A stretch of DNA of 51,415 nt from Candidatus Mediterraneibacter merdipullorum (GCA_019117125.1 DXAL01000001.1:1-51415); one strand, 5' to 3'. Positions 15,341 to 25,126 are shown, counted from the first letter of the stretch. Numbers and translations: made by a program. The notes: generated by a model from the sequence alone, not told the origin.

Positions 15341-18300
15341 ATGAAAGAGCAGGAAAAGAGGGGACTGTACTCCCCGGAATTTGAACACGATAACTGCGGC
15401 ATCGGAGCGGTGGTGAATAAAGATGGGAAGAAGAGCCATCTCACCGTGGAGCGGGCGCTGCGCATCGTGGAGAACCTGGAGCACCGCGCGGGAAAAGATG
15501 CGGAAGGGAAGACCGGGGACGGCGTAGGCATCCTTCTGCAGATATCCCACCGCTTTTTCTCAAAGGTCTGCCGGAAGGAAGGCATCGCCATCGGCGGCGA
15601 GCGGGAGTACGGTATCGCCCAGCTCTTCCTCCCGCAGGATGAATTAAAGAAGAATCAGGCGCGGAAGATGTTCGAGATTATCGTGGAGAAGGAGGGCATG
15701 GAATTCCTCGGCTACCGGGAAGTGCCTGTCTTCCCGGAAGTCCTGGGACACCGGGCGCGGGCGTGCATGCCCTGCATTGTCCAGGCGTTTATAAAGAAGC
15801 CGGAGCATCTGGAGAAGGGGCTGGAATTCGACCGGCGCCTGTATATCGCGAGACGGGTGTTCGAGCAGAGCTGCGATGACGCCTATGTGGTGTCCATGTC
15901 CGGCAGGACCATTGTCTACAAGGGCATGTTCCTTGTGGGGCAGCTCAGGTCCTTCTTTGCGGACCTTCAGGATGAGGACTATGAATCCGCCATCGCCATG
16001 GTCCATTCCCGGTTCAGCACCAATACAGAGCCGAGCTGGCAGAGAGCCCACCCGAACCGGCTCATGGTCCACAACGGGGAAATCAATACCATCCGCGGAA
16101 ATGCGGATAAGATGCGCGCCCGGGAGGAAAATATGACGTCCGGCGCGTTAAAAGACCAGTTCCACAAGATACTCCCGGTAGTAGACCGGGAAGGCTCGGA
16201 TTCGGCGATGTTGGACAATACGCTGGAATTCCTTGTCATGAGCGGCATGGACCTGCCCCTGGCGGTGATGATGACCATCCCGGAGCCCTGGTCCAACAAT
16301 GACACCCTCTCCCAGGAAATCCGGGATTTCTATCAGTACTATGCGACCATGATGGAGCCCTGGGACGGTCCGGCTGCCATCGTCTTTTCCGACGGCGACG
16401 TGATGGGTGCGGTGCTGGACCGGAACGGTCTGCGCCCGTCCAGGTATTATGTGATGAAAAACGGCGACGTACTCCTTGCTTCCGAGGTGGGCGTCCTTTC
16501 CGTTCCGGAAGAGGAAATCCTCTTAAAAGAACGGCTCCGCCCGGGGAAGATGCTCCTGGTCGATACGAAGAAGGGGCGCATCATCGACGACCGGGAACTC
16601 AAGGAATCCTATGCCAAAGCCCGCCCTTACGGGGAGTGGCTGGACCGTTTCCTTGTGGAGTTAAAAGACCTGAAGATTCCCAATATGCGGGTGCCCGCGT
16701 ACAGCAGGAAGGAACTGCACCAGCTCCAGAAGGCATTCGGCTATACCTATGAAGAATACCGGAAATCCATCTGTGAGATGGCGCTGAACGGAGCGGAAGG
16801 GACGGCTGCCATGGGCGCGGATACGCCTCTTGCAGTGCTCTCGAAGAAGCACCGCCCGCTGTTCGACTATTTCAAACAGCTCTTTGCCCAGGTGACGAAC
16901 CCGCCCATCGACGCGATACGGGAGGAAATCGTCACCGGGACCACAGTCTATGTGGGAAGGAACGGCAATCTCATCGAAGAGCGGCCGGAGAACTGCCAGG
17001 TGCTGAAGATTCAGAATCCAATCCTGACGAACACGGACATGCTCAAGATTAAGAATATCCGCCGGGAGGGATTTCGCGCCGCGACCGTACCCATCATCTA
17101 CTACAAGAGCGCAAAGCTCTCCCGGGCGCTGGAGCACCTCTTTGTGGAGGTGGACAAGGCATATCGGGACGGCGCCAATATTCTCATCCTGTCCGACCGG
17201 GGCGTGGATGAGAACCATGTGCCCATCCCGTCGCTTCTGGCGGTGTCTGCGGTCCATCAGTACCTGGTGGAGACGAAGAAGCAGACATCCATGTCCCTCA
17301 TCCTGGAGTCCGGAGAACCCAGGGAAGTGCATCACTTTGCCGCCCTTCTGGGCTATGGCGCCTGCGCGGTGAACCCCTATCTTGCTCTGGAATCCATCCG
17401 GGAGCTCATCGAAGAAGGACTCCTGGACAAAGATTACTATGCGGCGGTAGAGGATTATACCCATGCGGTGCTCCACGGCATCGTCAAGATTGCATCCAAG
17501 ATGGGGATATCGACCATCCAGTCCTACCAGGGCTCCAAGATATTTGAGGCGGTGGGCATCTCCCGGGAAGTGACGGACCGGTATTTTGCCGGCACGGTCA
17601 GCCGGGTGGGCGGCATCACGCTGGAAGATATCGCGCGCAGTGCGGATGCGCTCCACTCCCGTGCCTTCGACCCGCTGGGGCGGGATACGGACCTGACGCT
17701 GGACAGCCTCGGGAAGCACAAGGCAAGGAGCGGCGGGGAAGAGCACCGGTATAACCCCGGGACCATACACATGCTCCAGAAAGCCACCCGCACGGGCGAC
17801 TACGGCATGTTCAAAGAATACACGGCAATGGTGGACGCGGAGCAAAGCGGGAACCTGCGCTCCCTGCTGGAATTCTGCTATCCGGAGGAGGGCATCCCCC
17901 TGGAGGAAGTGGAAAGCGTGGACGACATCGTGAAGCGTTTCAAGACCGGGGCCATGTCCTACGGTTCCATCTCCCAGGAAGCCCATGAGACGCTGGCGCG
18001 CGCCATGAACATGATACACGGCAAGTCCAATACGGGCGAGGGCGGTGAGAGCGAAGAGCGGATGGACTCGGCGGGCACGAAAGACGACCGGTGCTCTGCC
18101 ATCAAACAGGTGGCAAGCGGGCGCTTCGGCGTGACCAGCAGGTATCTGGTCAGCGCTTCCGAAATCCAGATTAAAATGGCGCAGGGGGCAAAGCCCGGCG
18201 AGGGCGGACACCTTCCGGCAAAGAAAGTGTATCCGTGGATTGCGAAGACGAGGCACTCCACGCCCGGCGTAAGCCTCATATCCCCGCCGCCCCACCATGA

Positions 18301-19891
18301 CATCTATTCCATTGAAGACCTGGCGCAGCTCATCTATGACCTGAAAAATGCCAATAAATACGCCCGGATTTCCGTAAAGCTCGTCTCGGAGGCAGGCGTG
18401 GGCACCGTGGCGGCCGGCGTTGCAAAGGCGGGAGCCCAGGTCATCCTCATCTCCGGATGTGACGGAGGAACCGGGGCGGCGCCGGAGAGCTCCATCCACA
18501 ACGCCGGTCTCCCCTGGGAGCTGGGGCTTGCGGAGACCCATCAGACCCTGTTAAAGAACGGGCTGCGCAGCCGTGTCATGATCGAGACGGACGGAAAGCT
18601 GATGAGCGGCCGGGATGTGGCGGTTGCCGCCCTCCTGGGCGCGGAGGAGTTCGGCTTTGCCACTGCTCCGCTGGTGACCCTCGGCTGCGTGATGATGCGC
18701 GTCTGCAACCTGGATACCTGTCCGGTGGGCGTGGCGACCCAGAATCCGAAGCTCCGGGAGCGGTTCCGGGGAAAACCGGAATATGTGGTGAACTTCATGC
18801 GCTTTATCGCGCAGGAGCTGCGGGAATATATGGCCCGCCTCGGATTCCGCACGCTGGATGAGATGGTGGGTAGGAGCGACCTGCTGAGGCAGAAAAAAGA
18901 CCCGGAAAATCCGATGGCGCAGAAAGTAGACTTAAGCGCCGTACTGGACCATTCTTACACCGGGGAGCAGCGCGTCACCTTCCATCCGGAAGACGCCTGC
19001 GATTTCGGTCTGGAAAAGACCCTGGATGAAAAGGTTCTGCTCCCGAAACTCGGAAACGCCCTGAAAAAGGGGACCCGTGCTTCCGCCTGCGTGGAAGTGG
19101 GCAATACGGACCGGACGTTCGGGACCCTGCTGGGAGCAGAGCTGACGCGCTGCCACAAAGACGGGCTTGCAGATGATACCATCACCGTGGACTGCACCGG
19201 CGCAGGCGGTCAGAGCTTCGGCGCGTTCATCCCGAAGGGACTTACCATCCGGCTCACGGGAGATGCCAACGACTATTTCGGGAAGGGACTCTCCGGCGGC
19301 ATCCTTTCCATCTGTCCTCCGGCAGGGCGGATGCACGATGCCGGGGAAAATGTGATTGCCGGAAATGTAGCGCTCTACGGCGCCACCGGGGGAAAGGCGT
19401 TCTTCTGCGGCGCGGCAGGCGAGCGGTTCGCCGTGCGCAATTCCGGAGCCTGCGCTGTGGTGGAAGGCGTGGGTGAGCACGGCTGCGAATATATGACCGG
19501 AGGCAGGGTTGTGGTACTGGGCGGCACGGGCAAGAACTTCGCCGCAGGAATGAGCGGCGGCATCGCCTATGTGCTGGATGAGGACAACACCCTGTACCGG
19601 AACCTGAACAAAGAGATGATCTCCATCGAAAAGCCGGAGACCAGGACGGACATCCACGAGCTGAAGAGCCTCATCGCGGAACACGTGGAGCGGACCGGCT
19701 CGGAAAAGGGCAGGGAAGTGCTGGAGCACTTTGAAGAATACCTGCCGAAGTTCAAGAAAATCATTCCACACGACTACAAGCGGATGACCAGCTTAAGCAG
19801 GAAGCTCGAAGAGAAAGGGATGAGTTCTGAACAGGCGCAGATGGAGGCATTTGCGGAAGTATTCCAGAACAGACAGGAGGGAAATGACTGA
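15341..19891 (+). CDS. gltB: Glutamate synthase, large (glutaminase-synthase) subunit
   Basis: 1516 residues from ATG 15341 (AGGAG eight bases ahead; an in-frame GTG at 15332 overlaps that site). After a propeptide the Ntn nucleophile is the Cys of DNCGIGAVV. The glutaminase domain has HSRFSTNTEPSWQRAHPNR and HNGEINTIRGN. The central and FMN-binding synthase domains follow, with GAMSYGSISQEAHETLA, GEGGESEER, KPGEGGHLP and SGCDGGTGAAPESS. The [3Fe-4S] cysteines lie in CVMMRVCNLDTCPVGVA, and the C-terminal GXGXG domain holds GGRVVVLGGTGKNFAAGMSGG. It makes two glutamates from glutamine and 2-oxoglutarate. It overlaps gltD by one base. Confidence 0.97.
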   Translation: MKEQEKRGLYSPEFEHDNCGIGAVVNKDGKKSHLTVERALRIVENLEHRAGKDAEGKTGDGVGILLQISHRFFSKVCRKEGIAIGGEREYGIAQLFLPQDELKKNQARKMFEIIVEKEGMEFLGYREVPVFPEVLGHRARACMPCIVQAFIKKPEHLEKGLEFDRRLYIARRVFEQSCDDAYVVSMSGRTIVYKGMFLVGQLRSFFADLQDEDYESAIAMVHSRFSTNTEPSWQRAHPNRLMVHNGEINTIRGNADKMRAREENMTSGALKDQFHKILPVVDREGSDSAMLDNTLEFLVMSGMDLPLAVMMTIPEPWSNNDTLSQEIRDFYQYYATMMEPWDGPAAIVFSDGDVMGAVLDRNGLRPSRYYVMKNGDVLLASEVGVLSVPEEEILLKERLRPGKMLLVDTKKGRIIDDRELKESYAKARPYGEWLDRFLVELKDLKIPNMRVPAYSRKELHQLQKAFGYTYEEYRKSICEMALNGAEGTAAMGADTPLAVLSKKHRPLFDYFKQLFAQVTNPPIDAIREEIVTGTTVYVGRNGNLIEERPENCQVLKIQNPILTNTDMLKIKNIRREGFRAATVPIIYYKSAKLSRALEHLFVEVDKAYRDGANILILSDRGVDENHVPIPSLLAVSAVHQYLVETKKQTSMSLILESGEPREVHHFAALLGYGACAVNPYLALESIRELIEEGLLDKDYYAAVEDYTHAVLHGIVKIASKMGISTIQSYQGSKIFEAVGISREVTDRYFAGTVSRVGGITLEDIARSADALHSRAFDPLGRDTDLTLDSLGKHKARSGGEEHRYNPGTIHMLQKATRTGDYGMFKEYTAMVDAEQSGNLRSLLEFCYPEEGIPLEEVESVDDIVKRFKTGAMSYGSISQEAHETLARAMNMIHGKSNTGEGGESEERMDSAGTKDDRCSAIKQVASGRFGVTSRYLVSASEIQIKMAQGAKPGEGGHLPAKKVYPWIAKTRHSTPGVSLISPPPHHDIYSIEDLAQLIYDLKNANKYARISVKLVSEAGVGTVAAGVAKAGAQVILISGCDGGTGAAPESSIHNAGLPWELGLAETHQTLLKNGLRSRVMIETDGKLMSGRDVAVAALLGAEEFGFATAPLVTLGCVMMRVCNLDTCPVGVATQNPKLRERFRGKPEYVVNFMRFIAQELREYMARLGFRTLDEMVGRSDLLRQKKDPENPMAQKVDLSAVLDHSYTGEQRVTFHPEDACDFGLEKTLDEKVLLPKLGNALKKGTRASACVEVGNTDRTFGTLLGAELTRCHKDGLADDTITVDCTGAGGQSFGAFIPKGLTIRLTGDANDYFGKGLSGGILSICPPAGRMHDAGENVIAGNVALYGATGGKAFFCGAAGERFAVRNSGACAVVEGVGEHGCEYMTGGRVVVLGGTGKNFAAGMSGGIAYVLDEDNTLYRNLNKEMISIEKPETRTDIHELKSLIAEHVERTGSEKGREVLEHFEEYLPKFKKIIPHDYKRMTSLSRKLEEKGMSSEQAQMEAFAEVFQNRQEGND

Positions 19892-21366
19892 TGGGAAAGC
19901 CGACAGGATTTATGGAATATGAGAGAAAGGACGCCCTCTGCCGGGGACCGCTGGAGCGGCTGGGGGATTTCCGGGAGTTTAAACAGCCTCTCTCCCCGGA
20001 GGAACAGAGACTGCAGGGCGCCCGGTGCATGGATTGCGGCGTGCCTTTCTGCCAGTCCGGGATGATGATCGCGGGCATGGCGTCGGGCTGTCCGCTCCAT
20101 AACCTCATCCCCGAGACCAATGATCTGGTATACCGGGGGAAATGGCGTCAGGCATACGAGCGGCTGGAGAAGACCCACAGTTTCCCCGAATTTACCTGCC
20201 GGGTGTGCCCCGCGCTCTGCGAGGCTGCGTGCACCTGCGGACTCCATGACCGGCCTGTATCAGTAAAGGAAAATGAGCGTGCCATCATCGAGACTGCATG
20301 GAAGAACGGCTGGGTGCGCCCCCGCATCCCTTCGGTGCGCACCGGAAAGAAGGTGGCAGTCGTCGGGAGCGGTCCGTCCGGTCTGGCGGCGGCACAGGAA
20401 CTAAACCGGATGGGACATACGGTCACCGTATTCGAGCGCAGCGACCGGTTCGGCGGTCTGCTCCGCTATGGCATCCCGAACATGAAGCTGGACAAGTCCG
20501 TCCTCGACCGGAGGATCCGTCTGATGGAAGCGGAGGGCGTGAGCTTCGTCGCAAATGCGGATGTGGGAAAGAGCATCCCGGCAAAAGACCTGCAAAAGGA
20601 ATACGACCGGGTGGTGCTCGCGTGCGGCGCGTCCAACCCGCGGGATATCCATGTCCCGGGACGGGATGCGGGCAACATCTTTTTTGCCGTGGATTATCTT
20701 GCCTCAGTCACAAAGAGCCTGACAGAGGGCGGAAAGAAAGGAAAAGGCTGCGTCTCCCCCAAAGGGCTTCCCGTGCTCATCATCGGCGGCGGGGATACGG
20801 GCAATGACTGTGTGGGGAGCGTGCTCCGCCTGGGCGCCGCTTCCGTCACCCAGCTGGAGATGATGCCCAAGCCGCCGGAGCAGAGGACGCCGGACAATCC
20901 CTGGCCGGAGTATCCGCGGGTGCGAAAGACCGATTACGGACAGGAAGAGGCGGAAGCGCTCTTCGGCAAAGACCCGCGGGTTTACCAGACGACGGTGGCG
21001 GAGTTCCACAAAGACAAAAAGGGTAATGTGGACAAAGCGACCATCGTGTCTCTGGAGCCGAAAAAAGACCGAAAGACCGGGCGCACCGTCATGACTTTGG
21101 TGGAGGGGACCGAGCGGACCATCGACGCCCGGCTGGTCCTCATCGCCGCAGGATTCCTGGGAAGCCAGAGCTATGTGACGGATGCCTTCGGCGTCCCCAC
21201 CGATGGAAGGACCAATGTGCAGACCAGACCCGGAAAGTATGCCACCGGCGTGCCGGGCATCTTTACCGCAGGCGATATGCACCGGGGACAGTCCCTGGTA
21301 GTATGGGCAATCCGGGAAGGGCGGGAGGCTGCCCGGGAAGTGGACCGGGACCTGATGGGATATTGA
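19891..21366 (+). CDS. gltD: Glutamate synthase, small (NAD(P)H) subunit
   Basis: 491 residues. The N-terminal Fe-S region has CMDCGVPFCQSG and CRVCPALCEAACTCGL. The FAD-binding GSGPSGLAAAQELNRMGH and the typical FGGLLRYGIPNMKLDK follow, then the NAD(P)-binding GGGDTGNDCVG and the end GIFTAGDMHRGQSLVVWAI. It passes electrons from NAD(P)H through FAD and Fe-S clusters to the GltB FMN. The start overlaps the gltB stop (TGATG) with GGAGGGAAATG ahead of it. GlnA follows after 61 bp without a terminator, so the GS-GOGAT pathway is encoded as one unit. Confidence 0.96.
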   Translation: MGKPTGFMEYERKDALCRGPLERLGDFREFKQPLSPEEQRLQGARCMDCGVPFCQSGMMIAGMASGCPLHNLIPETNDLVYRGKWRQAYERLEKTHSFPEFTCRVCPALCEAACTCGLHDRPVSVKENERAIIETAWKNGWVRPRIPSVRTGKKVAVVGSGPSGLAAAQELNRMGHTVTVFERSDRFGGLLRYGIPNMKLDKSVLDRRIRLMEAEGVSFVANADVGKSIPAKDLQKEYDRVVLACGASNPRDIHVPGRDAGNIFFAVDYLASVTKSLTEGGKKGKGCVSPKGLPVLIIGGGDTGNDCVGSVLRLGAASVTQLEMMPKPPEQRTPDNPWPEYPRVRKTDYGQEEAEALFGKDPRVYQTTVAEFHKDKKGNVDKATIVSLEPKKDRKTGRTVMTLVEGTERTIDARLVLIAAGFLGSQSYVTDAFGVPTDGRTNVQTRPGKYATGVPGIFTAGDMHRGQSLVVWAIREGREAAREVDRDLMGY

Positions 21367-21427
21367 CAGGCTGCATCCGGATTGATATAAAGAGAATATC
21401 AGAAAAAGAAAAAAGGAGCGTATGGTT

Positions 21428-22759
21428 ATGGCAAGATATACCAGAGAGGACATCCTCCGCATGGCGGAAGAGGAGGATGTGGAATTTATCCGGCTGCAGT
21501 TCACAGATATGTTCGGAACGATGAAAAACACGGCGGTCACAGCCGGAAGGCTGGAGCAGGCGCTGGACAATGCGTGCACGGTGGACGCATCCTCCATGGA
21601 AGGATTCTTCCGGGACGAGGAGGAAGAGCTGTATCTCCACCCGGTGACGGACACCTTCTGCATCCTCCCCTGGCGTCCCCAGCAGGGCAAGGTGGCGCGT
21701 CTCATCTGCGACGTGTACCGGGCGGACGGGACGCCCTACCGGGAGAGCCCCCGGCACATCCTGGAGCGTGTGAAGGAACAGGCGGAACAGAAGGGGTATT
21801 CCTTCCAGGTGAACCCGGAGTGTGAATTCTTCCTCTTCCACACGGATGAGAACGGACGCCCGACCACCGTGACCCATGAGCAGGCGGGATATATGGACTT
21901 AAGCCCGGTGGACTTAGGAGAGAACGCCCGCCGGGACATCGTGCTGACGATGGAAGAGATGGGATACGATGTGGCGTCCTCCCATCACGAGATTGCTCCC
22001 GCCCAGCATGAGATAGACTTTACGATGGCAGACGTGCTGGAGACGGCGGACAAGTTCATGACATTCAAGGTGGCGGTGCGCACGGTGGCAAAACGCCACG
22101 GACTCCACGCGACCTTTATGCCCAAGCCCGTGGCAGGGGTGAACGGCTCCGGCATGCATGTGAATATGGCGCTCTGCAAAGACGGGAAGAATGTTTTTGA
22201 GGACCCGGAGGATGAGCTGGGGCTGAGCAGGGAGGCGTACGCCTTTATTGCCGGCATTTTCGCCCACATCAAAGGGATGACGGCGCTGTTCAATCCCCTG
22301 GTCAATTCCTATAAGCGGCTGGTGCCGGGCTTTGAGGCGCCGTCGGATATCACCTGGTCCTCCTCCCAGAGGACGGCGATGGTCAAGGTCCCCGGGGACA
22401 GAAGGAAAGAGCGGGTTGTGGAACTGCGCAGCCCCGACCCATCCGCCGACCCCTACCTGGTCTTTGCCCTCTGTCTGGCGGCAGGGCTGGAAGGAATTGA
22501 GAAAGGGATGGAACTGGCTCCGGAACTTAAAGCAGATATCCGCAGCCTTTCGGAAGATGAGAAAAAGGAGCTCGGCATCCGCAGCCTTCCGGAAAATCTG
22601 AACGAGGCGCTCAACGAGATGGAGCAGGATGCGTGGATCGCGCAGACACTGGGCGGCAGCTTCGCAGAGCATTACCGGAAGAACAAGCGGAGCGAATGGA
22701 AGGATTACAGCCGACAGGTGTCGGATTGGGAACTCTCCCGGTATCTTTACCGCATCTGA
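21428..22759 (+). CDS. glnA: Glutamine synthetase type I (GSI-alpha-like)
   Basis: 443 residues. ATG 21428 is preferred over ATG 21422 because AAGGAG ends nine bases before it and only three before the other. Conserved parts are FTDMFGTMKNTAV, the substrate and metal block NPECEFFLF, SHHEIAPAQHEIDF, HATFMPKPVAGVNGSGMHVN, NSYKRLVPGFEAPSDITW and ELRSPDPSADPYL. The length and the lack of a clear adenylylation-site region suggest the GSI-alpha class of Firmicutes. It assimilates ammonia onto glutamate. It follows gltBD and precedes an ANTAR regulator, an order resembling the glnA-nitR neighbourhood of solventogenic clostridia. No separate promoter-plus-attenuator is visible in its 61-bp leader. 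Confidence 0.95.
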   Translation: MARYTREDILRMAEEEDVEFIRLQFTDMFGTMKNTAVTAGRLEQALDNACTVDASSMEGFFRDEEEELYLHPVTDTFCILPWRPQQGKVARLICDVYRADGTPYRESPRHILERVKEQAEQKGYSFQVNPECEFFLFHTDENGRPTTVTHEQAGYMDLSPVDLGENARRDIVLTMEEMGYDVASSHHEIAPAQHEIDFTMADVLETADKFMTFKVAVRTVAKRHGLHATFMPKPVAGVNGSGMHVNMALCKDGKNVFEDPEDELGLSREAYAFIAGIFAHIKGMTALFNPLVNSYKRLVPGFEAPSDITWSSSQRTAMVKVPGDRRKERVVELRSPDPSADPYLVFALCLAAGLEGIEKGMELAPELKADIRSLSEDEKKELGIRSLPENLNEALNEMEQDAWIAQTLGGSFAEHYRKNKRSEWKDYSRQVSDWELSRYLYRI

Positions 22760-22784
22760 CGGCGCCGGGGCGCAGGCGCACCGC

Positions 22785-22847
22785 ACGGCAGCCGGCACAG
22801 TGTACCTCACGGCAGCCGGCACATCGCACCATACGGCAGCCGGCACA
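22785..22847 (+). repeat. Three 15-bp repeats, period 24, between glnA and the ANTAR gene
   Basis: ACGGCAGCCGGCACA occurs exactly at 22785-22799, 22809-22823 and 22833-22847, separated by two different 9-base spacers. Each copy contains the self-complementary GCCGGC. The block lies in the 132-bp gap after the glnA stop, is part of the presumed transcript, and has no T-run. Confidence 0.93.
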
Positions 22848-22891
22848 GGCTGCGGCAGGAATCTTACAGAAGGGAAGGCGGGGAAGCGTTT

Positions 22892-23449
22892 TTGAGCAGC
22901 ATCATCGTGGCATTACCGAAAATTGAAGACGCAAAACGGGTAGGCAGGATACTGGCAAACCACGGCTTCGGCCACGTCGTCCCCTGCAGCACGGCATCCG
23001 CAGTCTTAAGCGAAGCCGCGGAGGGCGAAAGAGGTCTGGTCATCTGCAGCTGCAGGCTGCCGGATATGTATTACACCGGACTTGCAGAGTACCTGCCCCG
23101 GTACTACGAGCTGCTCCTGCTCGGTTCCAGGAGCGCCCTCAGCGAGGCGGACGGGAGCACCATGTCCCTCCCCATGCCCCTGAAGGTCTACGACCTGGTG
23201 AACACGGTGGAGATGATGCTCTCCCAGATTGAGCGGCGCTATAAGAAAGACCGGAAAGGACCGAAGAAGAGGACCGGACAGGAAGAAAAGGACATCCTTA
23301 ACGCCAAGCGCCTTCTGATGGAGCGCAACCACTTAAGCGAGGAGGCGGCGTACCGCTATATCCAGAAATGCAGCATGGACAGCGGTACGGGAATGGCGGA
23401 GACGGCGCAGATGATACAGATGCTCATCTACGGCGAAGTGGACGGATGA
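22892..23449 (+). CDS. ANTAR-domain antiterminator with pseudo-receiver (NitR-like)
   Basis: 185 residues starting at TTG 22892 behind GGCGGGGAAGCG. The C-terminal part is an ANTAR RNA-binding domain: AKRLLMERNHLSEEAAYRYI then QKCSMDSGTGMAETAQMI. The N-terminal part has a response-regulator fold (SIIVALPKIEDAKRVGRIL, LVICSCRLPDM), but where receivers carry the phosphorylated Asp this one has Ser (ICSCRLP), and the N-terminal acidic pair is absent. Phosphorylation is therefore unlikely; binding of a metabolite or partner protein is more plausible. It lies downstream of glnA and probably couples transcript elongation of nitrogen genes to nitrogen state. A linker rich in Lys and Arg separates the domains. 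Confidence 0.88.
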   Translation: MSSIIVALPKIEDAKRVGRILANHGFGHVVPCSTASAVLSEAAEGERGLVICSCRLPDMYYTGLAEYLPRYYELLLLGSRSALSEADGSTMSLPMPLKVYDLVNTVEMMLSQIERRYKKDRKGPKKRTGQEEKDILNAKRLLMERNHLSEEAAYRYIQKCSMDSGTGMAETAQMIQMLIYGEVDG

Positions 23450-23484
23450 GGCGGCTTCCGGAAGGACGGACGCTGAATTAACGA

Positions 23485-23513
23485 TTGCCAAACTCTCCTG
23501 TTTTGTATATAAT
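23485..23513 (+). promoter_or_regulatory. Predicted sigma-A promoter for the PutP-type symporter
   Basis: TTGCCA (23485-23490), 17-base spacer, consensus TATAAT (23508-23513), 35 bp ahead of the start codon. Confidence 0.85.
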
Positions 23514-23548
23514 GAATTTCATATTGTGTATAGAAAGGAATTACTGGA

Positions 23549-25108
23549 ATGGGAGATACTTTACAGATACTGACTGCCATGATTATCTACATGGCGGCGG
23601 TCATCATCATAGGCGTTACATTTGCAAGGCGTGCCAACGCCAGCTCGGATGCGTACTTTTTAGGCGGGCGCAGCCTCGGTCCCTGGGTGACCGCCATGAG
23701 CGCGGAAGCCTCGGACATGTCCGGATGGCTGCTTATGGGACTGCCCGGCGTGGCATACTGGTGCGGCATCGCGGACGCGGCGTGGACGGCCATCGGACTG
23801 GCTGCGGGCACTTACATCAACTGGCTCATCGTATCCAAACGGCTCCGCCGGTACAGTGAGAAGGCGGGCAATGCCATCACGCTGCCGGAATATTTTTCCA
23901 ACCGCTTCCACGAGAAGAAGAAAGTCATCATGACCATCGCGGCTGTGTTCATCCTGATTTTCTTCACGGTATACGCGGCGAGCTGCCTTGTGACGTGCGG
24001 CAAGCTTTTTTCCACCCTGTTCGGGATGCCCTACATCCCCATGATGGTGGTGGGCGCGGTGTTCGTGCTTATCTATACCATCATCGGCGGCTTCCTGGCG
24101 GAGAGCGCGTCGGACTTCATGCAGGCCATCGTGATGATCGTGGCGCTGGGAGTCATCGTGCTGGTAGGGACTTACGCGGCAGGCGGACTTGGAGCTGTCA
24201 TCGACAATGTGAAAGACATCCCGGGCTTCCTGGAGTTCTTCGGCATGGCGACGCCCCAGACCGTGGACGGCGTCCAGCAGGCGGCGGAGGGCGTGCCCCT
24301 CTTCGGGGAGGCGGCTCCCTACGGACTCATCTCCGTGGTTTCCATGCTGGCGTGGGGACTGGGCTACTTCGGGGTGCCCCAGGTGCTCCTGCGCTTTATG
24401 GCCATACGGCACGAGGATGAGCTTACCAGGTCCCGCCGCATTGCCACGGTATGGGTGCTCATTTCCCTGACCATCGCGGTGTTCATCGGTGTGATGGGAC
24501 GCGCCCTTTATCCGACGGCGCTGACGACTTCCTCCGATGCGGAGAATGTCTTCATCCTGCTGTCCACGAACCTGCTCCCGCCGCTCATCGCGGGATTTGT
24601 GATGGCGGGCATCCTGGCGGCGACGATCAGCTCGTCGGATTCCTACCTGCTCATCGCGGCGTCGGCGTTTGCAAAGAATATCTATCAGGGACTGCTCCGG
24701 AAGAAAGCCTCCGACCGGGAAGTGCTGAATATTTCCAGGGTCACGCTTCTGCTCATCGCTGTGGTGGCGATGGTCATTGCACTGGATGAGAACAGCGTCA
24801 TCTTCACCATCGTCAGTTTTGCGTGGGCAGGATTCGGCGCCACATTCGGACCGCTGATGCTCTTCTCCCTCTTCTGGAAGAGGACGACAAGAGCCGGCGC
24901 CATCGCAGGCATGCTGGGCGGAGCCGGCATGGTCTTTGTGTGGAACCTTCTGGTGCGCCCGCTGGGAGGCGTCTGGGATATCTATGAACTGCTCCCGGCG
25001 TTCCTCTTCTCCAGCCTGTGCATCATCGTCGTATCACTGATGTCGCCGAAACCGTCGGAAGAGATCGAGCGGGAATTTGAAGAAGTGAAGCTGGCGGGAA
25101 GACAATAG
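23549..25108 (+). CDS. putP: Sodium/proline symporter (SSS family)
   Basis: 519 residues with about 13 membrane helices. Family signatures are YFLGGRSLGPWVTAMSAEAS with the following DMSGWLLMGLPG, VSKRLRRYSEKAGNAITLPE, and the late FVMAGILAATISSSDSYLL. These are the regions that bind sodium and proline in PutP. The length is normal. It stands alone: its own promoter is at 23485 and a hairpin follows at 25127. Proline uptake could serve amino-acid fermentation or osmotic balance. Close relatives carry other solutes (for example pantothenate or sugars), but the N-terminal signature favours proline. Confidence 0.88.
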   Translation: MGDTLQILTAMIIYMAAVIIIGVTFARRANASSDAYFLGGRSLGPWVTAMSAEASDMSGWLLMGLPGVAYWCGIADAAWTAIGLAAGTYINWLIVSKRLRRYSEKAGNAITLPEYFSNRFHEKKKVIMTIAAVFILIFFTVYAASCLVTCGKLFSTLFGMPYIPMMVVGAVFVLIYTIIGGFLAESASDFMQAIVMIVALGVIVLVGTYAAGGLGAVIDNVKDIPGFLEFFGMATPQTVDGVQQAAEGVPLFGEAAPYGLISVVSMLAWGLGYFGVPQVLLRFMAIRHEDELTRSRRIATVWVLISLTIAVFIGVMGRALYPTALTTSSDAENVFILLSTNLLPPLIAGFVMAGILAATISSSDSYLLIAASAFAKNIYQGLLRKKASDREVLNISRVTLLLIAVVAMVIALDENSVIFTIVSFAWAGFGATFGPLMLFSLFWKRTTRAGAIAGMLGGAGMVFVWNLLVRPLGGVWDIYELLPAFLFSSLCIIVVSLMSPKPSEEIEREFEEVKLAGRQ

Positions 25109-25126
25109 AATCTGATGAATGTATTT

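Noticed and set aside
22785-22847. CRISPR-like array
   Set aside because: Repeats of 15 bp with 9-bp spacers and only three copies are too small, and no cas genes are near.
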